Assembly: GCA_027063295.1 (NCBI GenBank) | Contig: JAMORZ010000120.1 | Coordinates: 1 to 8,250, forward strand | Direction of reading: 5' to 3' | DNA from: Sulfurimonas sp. | GTDB lineage: Bacteria > Campylobacterota > Campylobacteria > Campylobacterales > Sulfurimonadaceae | DNA: 8,250 nucleotides | Shown here: positions 1 through 6,800 of the stretch, piece by piece | How positions within the stretch are numbered: position 1 is the first letter of the stretch | Layout of the letters: every line of letters begins with the position of its first letter | The notes under the pieces: generated by a model | What the model saw: only the letters and a program-made list of their open reading frames with translations | Databases searched by the model: none | Told to the model about the DNA's origin: nothing | Program-made: the position numbers and the translations under genes

Positions 1-87
1 ACTCTCTTGTGTTACATACGTATAAACGTATGCACCTACAGCAAATATCAATATAAATGCAGCTATCGTATATCTTTTAATATGCAT
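1..87 (-). CDS. Small membrane protein, N-terminal fragment (29 codons visible)
   Basis: The reading frame starts at an ATG (85-87) and stays open to the left edge, so only the first 29 residues are visible. They begin MHIKRYT and continue as a strongly hydrophobic stretch at about residues 7-25, a single membrane-spanning helix or uncleaved signal anchor with Lys4 and Arg5 on the probable cytoplasmic side. The start is supported by TAAGG (96-100), 8 bases upstream and overlapping the stop codon of the dksA-like gene, so the two are probably translationally coupled and share a transcript. From memory, Campylobacter jejuni carries a small membrane protein (Cj0124c) at the same place after its dksA-like gene; this looks like the counterpart. 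Function is unknown and the rest lies outside the window. The hydrophobic N-terminus and ribosome site make it a real gene rather than a chance frame. Confidence 0.75.
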   Translation of the reverse strand, partial: MHIKRYTIAAFILIFAVGAYVYTYVTQES

Positions 88-97
88 GGAAATTACC

Positions 98-448
98 TTA
101 TTTTGATTTTTCTACTATCTCTCTACAATCGATACAATAAATTGCATGAGGTTTAACTTTTAGACGTTGAAAACCTATCTCATCTTCACACATCTCACAG
201 ATACCATATTCACCAGATGTAATCTTGCCTAAAGTTACATCGATCTCTTTTAGCTCTTGACGCTGTTGTTCTACGATTGCAGACTCTACCATCGAATTGT
301 TATTTACCGAAGCATGATCACCTTCATCATTTAACTCTAATGAGTTCAACTGTTCCAACTCATCATTAACACCACTGATATTTTTTAAAATCTGTGCTTT
401 ACGACTCTCTAAAATCTCTTTAAAGTAGTTTAATTCACTTTCTTGCAA
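98..448 (-). CDS. dksA: DksA/TraR-family zinc-finger transcription regulator
   Basis: This is a 116-residue DksA/TraR-family protein, which in characterised members enters the RNA polymerase secondary channel and alters promoter open-complex stability, often with ppGpp. Residues 1-75 are charged and helical, fitting the coiled-coil hairpin. The loop between the helices holds D41-E-G-D44-H-A46, matching the DxxDxA tip motif needed for DksA activity. A C4 zinc finger follows (Cys84, Cys87, Cys105, Cys108), with the typical GEYGICEMC lead-in and a short basic tail. It is shorter than E. coli DksA (about 150 residues), mainly at the N-terminus, and resembles the C. jejuni DksA-like protein. The start codon is TTG (446-448): an in-frame stop lies immediately upstream, and the next Met (residue 53) would delete the acidic tip. 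It is fourth gene of the accD operon, 16 bases after rlmH. Family assignment is firm; ppGpp dependence is not shown by sequence. Confidence 0.92.
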   Translation of the reverse strand: MQESELNYFKEILESRKAQILKNISGVNDELEQLNSLELNDEGDHASVNNNSMVESAIVEQQRQELKEIDVTLGKITSGEYGICEMCEDEIGFQRLKVKPHAIYCIDCREIVEKSK

Positions 449-456
449 TTACTTTT

Positions 457-460
457 CCTC
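457..460 (-). promoter_or_regulatory. Ribosome binding site fixing the TTG start of the dksA-like gene
   Basis: The minus strand reads AGAAGAGGAAAAGTAATTG. The GAGG core lies 8 bases before the TTG, standard Shine-Dalgarno spacing, and the codon immediately before TTG is TAA. The purine-rich run lies entirely in the 16-base gap after rlmH, so this gene can initiate independently of it. Confidence 0.75.
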
Positions 461-464
461 TTCT

Positions 465-923
465 TTATTTGTGATATGGATGATTACTTAAAATAGAAAA
501 TCCCCTATAAATTTGCTCAAGCAAAACTGCTTTTGCAACCTTATGACTCATTGTGAGTTTTGATAAGCTTATAATCTTATCTCCCTTTTTTAAAAACTCA
601 TCCTCAAAGCCATAAGCGCCACCTATGAAAAATTTAACTGACATTTTATCATTTAATAGCTTACTAAATTCAAAACTATCGATTAATTTTCCATCAGGGT
701 GTAAAACAATATTAAAACCACCATTTACATAAGGTTCTAAAACTTTTGTATATGCCTTCTGTGAGGCTTCTGGTGAGATAGTGTGTGATTTTGCTACATC
801 TTTTGGAAAAAGCTCAATATCTTGCACTTTTGCAAAACGTGAAATCATTTTTGTAAGATCTTTATAGAGAGGATCATAAATAGACTTCTCTTTTTTTGCT
901 ATCGATATAATATCTATCTTCAT
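465..923 (-). CDS. rlmH: 23S rRNA (pseudouridine1915-N3)-methyltransferase RlmH
   Basis: RlmH is a SPOUT-class, S-adenosylmethionine-dependent methyltransferase that makes m3Psi at position 1915 (E. coli numbering) in helix 69 of 23S rRNA, a late step on the assembled 70S ribosome. The protein has 152 residues, near the family norm of about 155. Diagnostic blocks are MKIDIISIAK at the N-terminus, LHPDGKLIDSFEFSKLL (74-90, family pattern LDxxGk..sSe.fA), FFIGGAYGF (98-106, the trefoil-knot SAM loop), LSKLTMSHKVAKAVLLEQIYR (120-140) and the invariant C-terminal NHPYHK (147-152), all in the usual order. The start ATG (921-923) directly abuts the upstream TAG stop with no intervening base. No good Shine-Dalgarno is visible there, which suggests translational coupling to the ThiE-like gene. 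The full set of knot motifs makes the assignment secure. Confidence 0.96.
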   Translation of the reverse strand: MKIDIISIAKKEKSIYDPLYKDLTKMISRFAKVQDIELFPKDVAKSHTISPEASQKAYTKVLEPYVNGGFNIVLHPDGKLIDSFEFSKLLNDKMSVKFFIGGAYGFEDEFLKKGDKIISLSKLTMSHKVAKAVLLEQIYRGFSILSNHPYHK

Positions 924-1487
924 CTAAACCAACAACCCACTACCTATAACATGATAAGTTACATGCTCAAACTTATCATTTTTTCTCACACCACCAATCG
1001 CTGCAACATAATGTTTTGAATAGGATGCTATCGTATCTAGTTGCTCACCCAAGATATGGGAGATATCATTTTTAGTAGATGTTTCTCTGTAAGCGCCAAG
1101 ACCTATATAATTAAGATCCATCTCATTTGCTTGCAACACTTCTGCTTTGTTGTGGGTTGAGATACCAAAGATTTTATCACTTCCTATCACACTTCGTACA
1201 ATTTTAGCAGCTTTTACAACATCTACATCAACACTCATAAGATCCTCTTGTCCAAGATGCACACCATCACAAAACTCTACAAGCTCATAAACATCATTAA
1301 CAATCAAAAAACCATCATAGTTTTTACGAATCTCAATAAGATTTCTTTTGATAGTTAAAATATCTGCATTTTTATTTCTATACTGAATAATCTCAGCATT
1401 GTTTTGTTTGGTAATATCAAGGAATGTAGCAAGAGAAACCCCCTTGCTATCAAGCATATCTTGATCACAAAGTGCATAGAGTCTCAT
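924..1487 (-). CDS. ThiE/TenI-family protein, short thiamine-phosphate synthase-like
   Basis: The family is thiamine phosphate synthase (ThiE), a TIM barrel that joins hydroxymethylpyrimidine diphosphate to thiazole phosphate. Residues matching the ThiE active site are present: R37 and K39 in QYRNK (pyrophosphate), N64-D65 in LIVND and D82 in DGVHLGQED (Mg2+ and pyrimidine), S110 in GISTHN, T136-S-T138-K139 (thiazole phosphate side) and G165-G166 in AIGGV. The protein is only 187 residues, against roughly 205-220 for typical ThiE. The barrel is intact to about strand 7, the stretch after AIGGV is compressed, and the chain stops at VIGSGLLV, about strand 8, so the last helix appears missing. 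No thiamine genes adjoin it; it lies between accD (6-base gap) and rlmH (0 bases). Retained catalytic residues argue for real ThiE activity, but a TenI-like or divergent role is possible, so I give no symbol. The ATG start (1485-1487) puts MRLYALCDQ at the expected first strand. Confidence 0.85.
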   Translation of the reverse strand: MRLYALCDQDMLDSKGVSLATFLDITKQNNAEIIQYRNKNADILTIKRNLIEIRKNYDGFLIVNDVYELVEFCDGVHLGQEDLMSVDVDVVKAAKIVRSVIGSDKIFGISTHNKAEVLQANEMDLNYIGLGAYRETSTKNDISHILGEQLDTIASYSKHYVAAIGGVRKNDKFEHVTYHVIGSGLLV

Positions 1488-1493
1488 AAGAAG

Positions 1494-2336
1494 TTATACT
1501 TTAAGAAGTGTTAAAAGATCTGCTAGTGTCTTTTTAAGCTCATTGCGGTTCACTATCATATCTACTGAACCTTTTTCCAGTAAAAACTCAGCACGCTGAA
1601 AACCATCTGGAAGCTCAGACCCGATAGTCTGCTCAATTACACGCTGTCCAGCAAATCCAATAAGTGCTCCAGGCTCAGCAATGATAATATCTCCAAGTGT
1701 TGCAAATGAAGCAGATACACCACCCATAGTTGGGTCAGTTAAAACTGAGATATATGGAAGATTATGATGAGCAAGTCTAGCAAGGGCGGCAGAAGTTTTT
1801 GACATCTGAAGTAAAGAGAATGTTGACTCTTGCATACGTGCTCCACCAGAAGCAGAAAGAATAATCAGCCCCTCTTTGTTCTCAATAGCACGATTTACAG
1901 CACGAACTATCTTCTCACCCTCAACAGAGCCAAGACTTCCACCCATAAATGCAAAGTCAAAGATAACTATCTGAGCTTTAACACCATTCATAGTTATACT
2001 TCCAGACACTACAGAAGACTTACGACCAGTCTTTGCAAAACCCTCTTCAATACGTTTTTTATAAGGTTTTTTATCTACAAAGTTGAGTGGATCCACAGGC
2101 TCTAGTGATGCATCATGCTCAATAAAGCTTCCCTCATCTGCTAAAAGCTCTAGTCTCTCTTTTACACCGATACGAAGGTGAAAACCACACTTAGGACATA
2201 CATAACTTTGGTTCTCAACCTCTTTGTAGTACATCGTTGAGTGGCATGATTTACACTTGATCCAGTGTGAAGATGCTTCTGCTTTTACAGGCTGTTTGTT
2301 TTCAAATGTTTTAGTAAAGAGATCTAGTAAGTTCAA
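1494..2336 (-). CDS. accD: Acetyl-CoA carboxylase carboxyltransferase subunit beta
   Basis: AccD forms, with AccA, the A2B2 carboxyltransferase that moves the carboxyl group from carboxybiotin-BCCP to acetyl-CoA, giving malonyl-CoA, the first committed step of cytoplasmic fatty-acid synthesis. The 280-residue length is typical. An N-terminal C4 zinc ribbon is present (Cys28, Cys31, Cys47, Cys50; CKSC and CPKC knuckles), followed by the crotonase-like fold. Key motifs are FDFAFMGGSLGSVEGEK (126-142), SASGGARMQE (161-170, oxyanion-hole glycines), DPTMGGVSAS (201-210) and GFAGQRVIEQT (227-237). The start is TTG (2334-2336): an in-frame TAA lies four codons upstream with no ATG or GTG between, and the first internal Met (35) would remove half the zinc ribbon. 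TAAGGA (2343-2348) sits 6 bases upstream. It is the first gene of the operon, behind a recognisable promoter. AccA, AccB and AccC are not in this window. Confidence 0.97.
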   Translation of the reverse strand: MNLLDLFTKTFENKQPVKAEASSHWIKCKSCHSTMYYKEVENQSYVCPKCGFHLRIGVKERLELLADEGSFIEHDASLEPVDPLNFVDKKPYKKRIEEGFAKTGRKSSVVSGSITMNGVKAQIVIFDFAFMGGSLGSVEGEKIVRAVNRAIENKEGLIILSASGGARMQESTFSLLQMSKTSAALARLAHHNLPYISVLTDPTMGGVSASFATLGDIIIAEPGALIGFAGQRVIEQTIGSELPDGFQRAEFLLEKGSVDMIVNRNELKKTLADLLTLLKV

Positions 2337-2342
2337 AAAAAA

Positions 2343-2348
2343 TCCTTA
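2343..2348 (-). promoter_or_regulatory. Ribosome binding site fixing the TTG start of accD
   Basis: The minus strand carries TAAGGA, then six T residues, then TTG. The TAA here is itself the in-frame stop bounding the open reading frame, so translation must start between it and the zinc ribbon. TTG is the only start codon with a properly spaced Shine-Dalgarno. Confidence 0.8.
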
Positions 2349-2368
2349 AATTATATAAAAAGTCTCTT

Positions 2369-2377
2369 ATTATAGCA
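2369..2377 (-). promoter_or_regulatory. Extended -10 promoter of the accD operon
   Basis: On the minus strand the sequence is TGC-TATAAT: a perfect -10 hexamer (2369-2374) with the TGN extension (2375-2377). The position 17 bases upstream (about 2392-2397) reads CTTTAA, a poor -35. This fits housekeeping promoters of Campylobacterota, where the -35 is weak and A/T periodicity upstream is reported instead. Expected transcription start is about 2362, giving a leader of roughly 25 bases that includes the TAAGGA site. The five genes down to the left edge probably share this transcript. Confidence 0.75.
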
Positions 2378-2389
2378 AATTTATACTAA

Positions 2390-2425
2390 TTTTAAAGAAT
2401 TTTAGAAAAGTTTTTGAAGATTTTT
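2390..2425 (-). promoter_or_regulatory. Phased A-tracts upstream of the accD -10 box
   Basis: Read on the minus strand, A-tracts lie at 2421-2425, 2411-2415, 2400-2403 and 2390-2393. Their centres are spaced about 10, 11.5 and 10 bases, close to one helical turn, and cover roughly -28 to -63 relative to the predicted start site. Such phasing bends DNA, and A/T-rich DNA here can also contact the RNA polymerase alpha C-terminal domains (UP element). A promoter-associated role is inferred from position; the tract spacing is directly visible. Confidence 0.6.
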
Positions 2426-2428
2426 GAG

Positions 2429-2470
2429 AAAAAAAAGGAAAGTTTCTACCCACAGAGTGTGAGTAGAAAC
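2429..2470 (-). terminator. Intrinsic (Rho-independent) terminator of gltBD
   Basis: Just past the gltD stop, the minus strand reads GTTTCTAC (2470-2463), then GTAGAAAC (2449-2442), an 8-bp perfect stem. Inside it, after one A/C mismatch, CACA pairs with TGTG over a 3-base loop, so the hairpin is nearly continuous (8+4 bp). The stem is followed by TTTCC and eight T residues (2436-2429). This is a classic intrinsic terminator separating gltBD from the accD operon. The opposite strand has no T-run after the stem, so it should act in one direction only. Confidence 0.9.
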
Positions 2471-2474
2471 CTAG

Positions 2475-3860
2475 TTAGTTAAGAAGTGATTCTACAATAC
2501 TTCTTGCAGCTTCACGACCATCAAATGCAGCAGTTACTACAAGATCAGCTCCACGGAAACAATCTCCACCAGCATAGATACCAGCAGTAGTTGTCTCATG
2601 AGTCTCTTCGTTGATCACGATGCCACCCCAAGAATTTGTTTCAATACCATTTTCAGCCAAAAATGATGGAACAACAGGATCAAAACCAAGTGACATGATC
2701 ACAACATCAGCATTGATGCGTGTTTCACTCCCTTTTACCTCTTCCATACGTTGACGACCATCAGTACCGCGAGCACCAAGAGTAGTTTTAACATACTCTA
2801 CAGCTATTGCGTTTCCAGCCTCATCAAGGATGATCTCTTTTGGAGATGCTAAGAATGTAAAGTCAACACCCTCTTCCATTGCGTTTTTGTACTCTTTTTT
2901 AGATCCTGGCATATTGTGCTCATCACGACGATAGAGACAAGTAACAGACTTTGCACCCTCACGTTTTGCAGTTCTTAAACAATCCATAGCAGTATCACCA
3001 CCACCAATCACTACAACATTTAGGTCTTTAAAATCAAATTTTTTCTCATACGAAGTTCCAAAGTTTTTCTTTTGAATATTTGTTAAATAATCCATCGCAG
3101 CATATACATTTGGTGCTTGTTCACCTGCAAGGCCAGCTGATTTTGCTTTTGTAGCACCCACACCGATAAACATCGCGTCATGTTTGTCTGCTATCTCTTC
3201 AAAAGCGATATCTTTACCAACTTCACAGTTAAGCACAAGCTCCATACCTGCATCTTGAAGTAATTTTACACGACGCTCTACCACTTTTTTATCTAGCTTA
3301 AAATTTGGAATACCATATGTCAAAAGTCCACCAGCACGATCTGCTCTCTCATACATAGTTACAGCGATCCCTGAGCGTAGCAGATATGTAGCTACAGAAA
3401 GACCAGCAGGACCACTTCCGATTACTGCTACTTTTTTATCTGTTGTAATCCCTGGAAAATCAGGAGTATATCCAGCACGGAAACCCTCTTCTGTAATATG
3501 TGTTTCAACAGAGCCGATAGTGATAGCACCATGACCATCGTTTAGTGTACAATCACCCTCACAAAGTCTGTCATGTGGACAAACACGCCCCATAACCTCT
3601 GGAAATGGTGAAGGCTCATTTGAGAGTTTAAACGCAAACTCCAAATCTTTCTCACTAATAGCTTTAAGCCATTGTGGAATATAGTTATGAAGTGGACATT
3701 TGTTTAAACAAAACGGATCACCACACTGAATACATCTGTCACTTTGAGTTGCTGCATCATCACGACCAAACACCTCGTAGATCTCATTAAAATCTTTTGT
3801 ACGCTCAACAACCAATCTTTTTGTTGGGTCGATTCTCTCAGTAGTTAAAAATTCGCGCAT
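2475..3860 (-). CDS. gltD: Glutamate synthase (NADPH) small subunit
   Basis: GltD supplies electrons from NADPH through FAD and two [4Fe-4S] clusters to GltB for reductive synthesis of glutamate from 2-oxoglutarate and glutamine. It is 461 residues, close to E. coli GltD (about 472). Cluster-binding cysteines are Cys43, 46, 51 and 55 and Cys94, 100 and 104 (RVCPHDRLCEGDC); by analogy with dihydropyrimidine dehydrogenase, Glu119 may be the fourth ligand of one cluster. The FAD Rossmann motif is VAVIGSGPAGLS (144-155, GxGxxG) with acidic Glu171 ending the second strand. The NADPH motif is VVVIGGGDTAMD (282-293), with Arg311-Arg312 placed to bind the 2'-phosphate. YAGGDCFRGADL (429-440) is the second FAD contact near the C-terminus. 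The ATG start (3858-3860) has GGAG (3867-3870) 6 bases upstream, inside the end of gltB; one base separates the genes. Nothing is missing or broken. Confidence 0.97.
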   Translation of the reverse strand: MREFLTTERIDPTKRLVVERTKDFNEIYEVFGRDDAATQSDRCIQCGDPFCLNKCPLHNYIPQWLKAISEKDLEFAFKLSNEPSPFPEVMGRVCPHDRLCEGDCTLNDGHGAITIGSVETHITEEGFRAGYTPDFPGITTDKKVAVIGSGPAGLSVATYLLRSGIAVTMYERADRAGGLLTYGIPNFKLDKKVVERRVKLLQDAGMELVLNCEVGKDIAFEEIADKHDAMFIGVGATKAKSAGLAGEQAPNVYAAMDYLTNIQKKNFGTSYEKKFDFKDLNVVVIGGGDTAMDCLRTAKREGAKSVTCLYRRDEHNMPGSKKEYKNAMEEGVDFTFLASPKEIILDEAGNAIAVEYVKTTLGARGTDGRQRMEEVKGSETRINADVVIMSLGFDPVVPSFLAENGIETNSWGGIVINEETHETTTAGIYAGGDCFRGADLVVTAAFDGREAARSIVESLLN

Positions 3861-3861
3861 T

Positions 3862-6800
3862 TTAGTCTCCGTTCTCTAAGTTCAATGGAAGTTTAGTAAG
3901 GTTTTTCGGTTTGATAAGCCAGAAGTTACGAACCTCTACACGGAAGTTTTCTAGTAACTCTTTTGCTTTTTGACTCTCAGTCTCAACTACATAGTCTTTG
4001 AGCAGACGTTTAAGGTAGTGACGAGCTTCATCGCCCTCATCTGTATCTATTCTTACTGCTTCGATAAGTTCACCATTTACATTTTCGATGAAGTTATGCT
4101 CTTTGTCATACACAAATGCAATACCACCTGTCATACCAGCACCAAAGTTGATACCAGTTTTACCAAGGATAACAACAACACCACCTGTCATATACTCACA
4201 AGCATTATCCCCTGTTCCCTCAACGATAGCAAACGCACCTGAGTTACGAACAGCAAAACGCTCACCCACACTACCAGATACATAAAGCTTACCGCCTGTA
4301 GCACCATAAAGACATGTGTTACCACCAGCAGAGTACTCTTCACCCTCATTTTTAGATGTGATGATAATCTTACCACCATGCATACCTTTACCGATGTAGT
4401 CATTTGCCACACCATCAAGGTAGATGCTCACACCTGGAGCGATAAACGCACCAAGAGCCTGACCAGCTACACCTGAAAGGTTGATCTTGATAGTATCAGG
4501 TTTAAGACCCTCATCTCCATAATACTCAGCGATCTCACCAGATACAAGTGCACCAAAACTACGGTGGACATTTTTGATCTCACGTGTAATCTTAATAGGT
4601 TGGTCTGGTGACTTGATAGCTACCATAGCCTCTTTGAGTACATCTTTTTCAAATGCATTATCATCAAAAGTTGGGTTAAATGGTTGCTGGTGAGTATTTA
4701 CACCCTCCTCTTGGTGAAGTACTGAAGAGAAGTCAAATTTTTGAGCAAAATCATCCTCTTTTACTTTAAGAAGATCAACACGACCTATCATCTCTTCCAT
4801 AGTTTTATAACCAAGTTCAGCCATGATAGAACGTACATCTTCAGCAAGAAGTGTAAAGTAGTTGATAACTTGATCTACATGCCCTTTGAAGAACTCCTCA
4901 CGAAGTTTATCGTTTTGTGTAGCAATACCTACAGAACATTTGTTTACATGACAGATACGAAGCATCTTACAACCAACGATAGTAAGTACACCTGTACCAA
5001 ATGCATAAGACTCAGCACCTAAAAGTGCAGCTTTTACAACATCAAGACCTGTTTTAAGACCACCATCAGCCTGTACTTCAACAAGACCACGAAGGTTGTT
5101 TGCTTTGAGTGCATTGTGAGCTTCACTTAGACCTAGCTCCCACGGGTTACCCGCAAACTTTATAGATGTAAGTGGAGCAGCACCAGTACCACCGTCCCCT
5201 CCAGAGATGATGATCTTATCTGCATAAGCTTTTGCAACACCTGCTGCGATCGTTCCAACACCAACAGTTGAAACAAGTTTTACAGCTACACGAGCTTTAG
5301 GATTTACTTGTTTCATATCAAAGATAAGTTGCGCTAAATCTTCAATAGAGTAGATATCGTGGTGTGGTGGAGGTGAAATAAGTGTAACACCAGGAACAGT
5401 ATGACGAAGTTTACCTATAAGTGGTGTTACTTTATGCCCTGGAAGTTGTCCACCTTCACCAGGTTTTGCACCCTGAGCAACTTTGATCTGGATCTCTTCA
5501 GCAGAACGAAGATAAGCTGGAGTAACACCAAAACGACCCGATGCAACTTGCTTGATTTTAGAAACTCTCTCAGTTCCAAAACGCTCTTTATCTTCTCCAC
5601 CCTCACCTGAGTTTGACTGACCACCGATACGGTTCATCGCAATAGCGATAGTCTCATGTGCTTCAGGAGAGATTGAACCAAGACTCATAGCAGCTGATGC
5701 AAAACGTTTAAAGATAGCTTCTTTTGGTTCTACTTCATCTATACTTATCGGTTTTCTGTCTGATTTGATATCCAAGAAATCACGGATCATCTTCAGTCCA
5801 CGACCATTTACAAGACGTTTAAGCTCTTCAAAATCTTCTGTTTTTCCACTTGAAGCCATTTTATGGATAGCATGGATAACTGCAGGACCAAAGTCGTGAT
5901 GCTCTTGACCTGTGTAGAACTTGTAAAAACCACCAATATTAAGTGGGAAAATCTTTTTAAATCCATCGTTTTTAAACGCAGACTTGTGATACTTCTTAAT
6001 TCTCTCATCGATATCTTCATACCCAAGACCAGGGATAGCCACATGTGAAGATGAAAAACAATCTTCAACCACCTCACGAGAAAGACCCATGATGTCAAAA
6101 AGACCAGAGTTTCTGTACGATGCAATAGTTGCAATACCCATCTTAGACATAATCTTTAATAAACCAGAGTTTATCGCAGTGTGTACTGCTTTGTATGCCT
6201 CATGGCAAGTGATGTTGATAGATTTTGACTTTTCAAGGTGAGTTGCTACTGTTTCAAACAACACTTTTGGATAGATCGCACTCACACCATACCCGATAAG
6301 TACAGCAGCAGAGTGAGAGTCTATCACTTCACCCGTTACAGCGATCATAGATACAAGGTGACGGATCTTAGCTTTAAGAAGTGCTGAGTTTAAGCGACCC
6401 ACAGCCATAGCCATAGGGATAACCTTGTTCTCAGCAGAGAAAGCAGAATCATCTAAGATAACTATACGTGTTCCATCATTTTTTACAGACTCTATCACCT
6501 CTTCCACAAGTGCATCAAGTGCAGCTTTTAGCTCACCTTTATATGCAGTTGAGAATGTTGTGTTGTGGTAGAACTCTTGGTAACGTGGTGATTTTTTATC
6601 ACCAAACGATTTGAGTATCTCTAGTTTTTCACCTGTAATAATAGGGCTTATAGATTTTAGGCGGTGTGCATGAGATGGGATCTCATCTAAGATATTATGC
6701 ACCTCACCAAAACCTGTATTTAAACTCATAACCACTTTTTCACGGATAGGATCGATCGGTGGGTTTGTAACTTGTGCAAACTTTTGTTTAAAAAAGTCTG

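Noticed and set aside
924..926. Possible frameshift explaining the short ThiE-like C-terminus
   Set aside because: The frame is intact through a plausible strand 8, the stop abuts the rlmH ATG as in a designed coupled junction, and I saw no leftover ThiE C-terminus in another frame, since that DNA is already RlmH.
1830..2105. Open frame of 91 codons on the plus strand opposite accD
   Set aside because: It lies antisense to the conserved catalytic core of AccD, has no ribosome binding site I could support, and its Ser/Thr/Asn-rich translation is what antisense of this AT-rich coding DNA produces.
2350..2355. A second TATAAT on the minus strand downstream of the extended -10
   Set aside because: Transcription from it would start near 2343, inside the accD ribosome binding site, leaving no usable leader; it also lacks the TGN extension.
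3970..5022. Plus-strand open frames of 65-93 codons opposite gltB (3970-4242, 4088-4285, 4741-5022)
   Set aside because: All are antisense to well-conserved GltB domains, overlap each other or lack initiation signals, and show no recognisable protein motif.
5427..6134. Minus-strand alternative frames of 65-108 codons inside gltB (5427-5624, 5808-6134; also 4188-4418)
   Set aside because: They are frame-shifted readings of gltB itself, whose main frame is continuous and conserved throughout these stretches.
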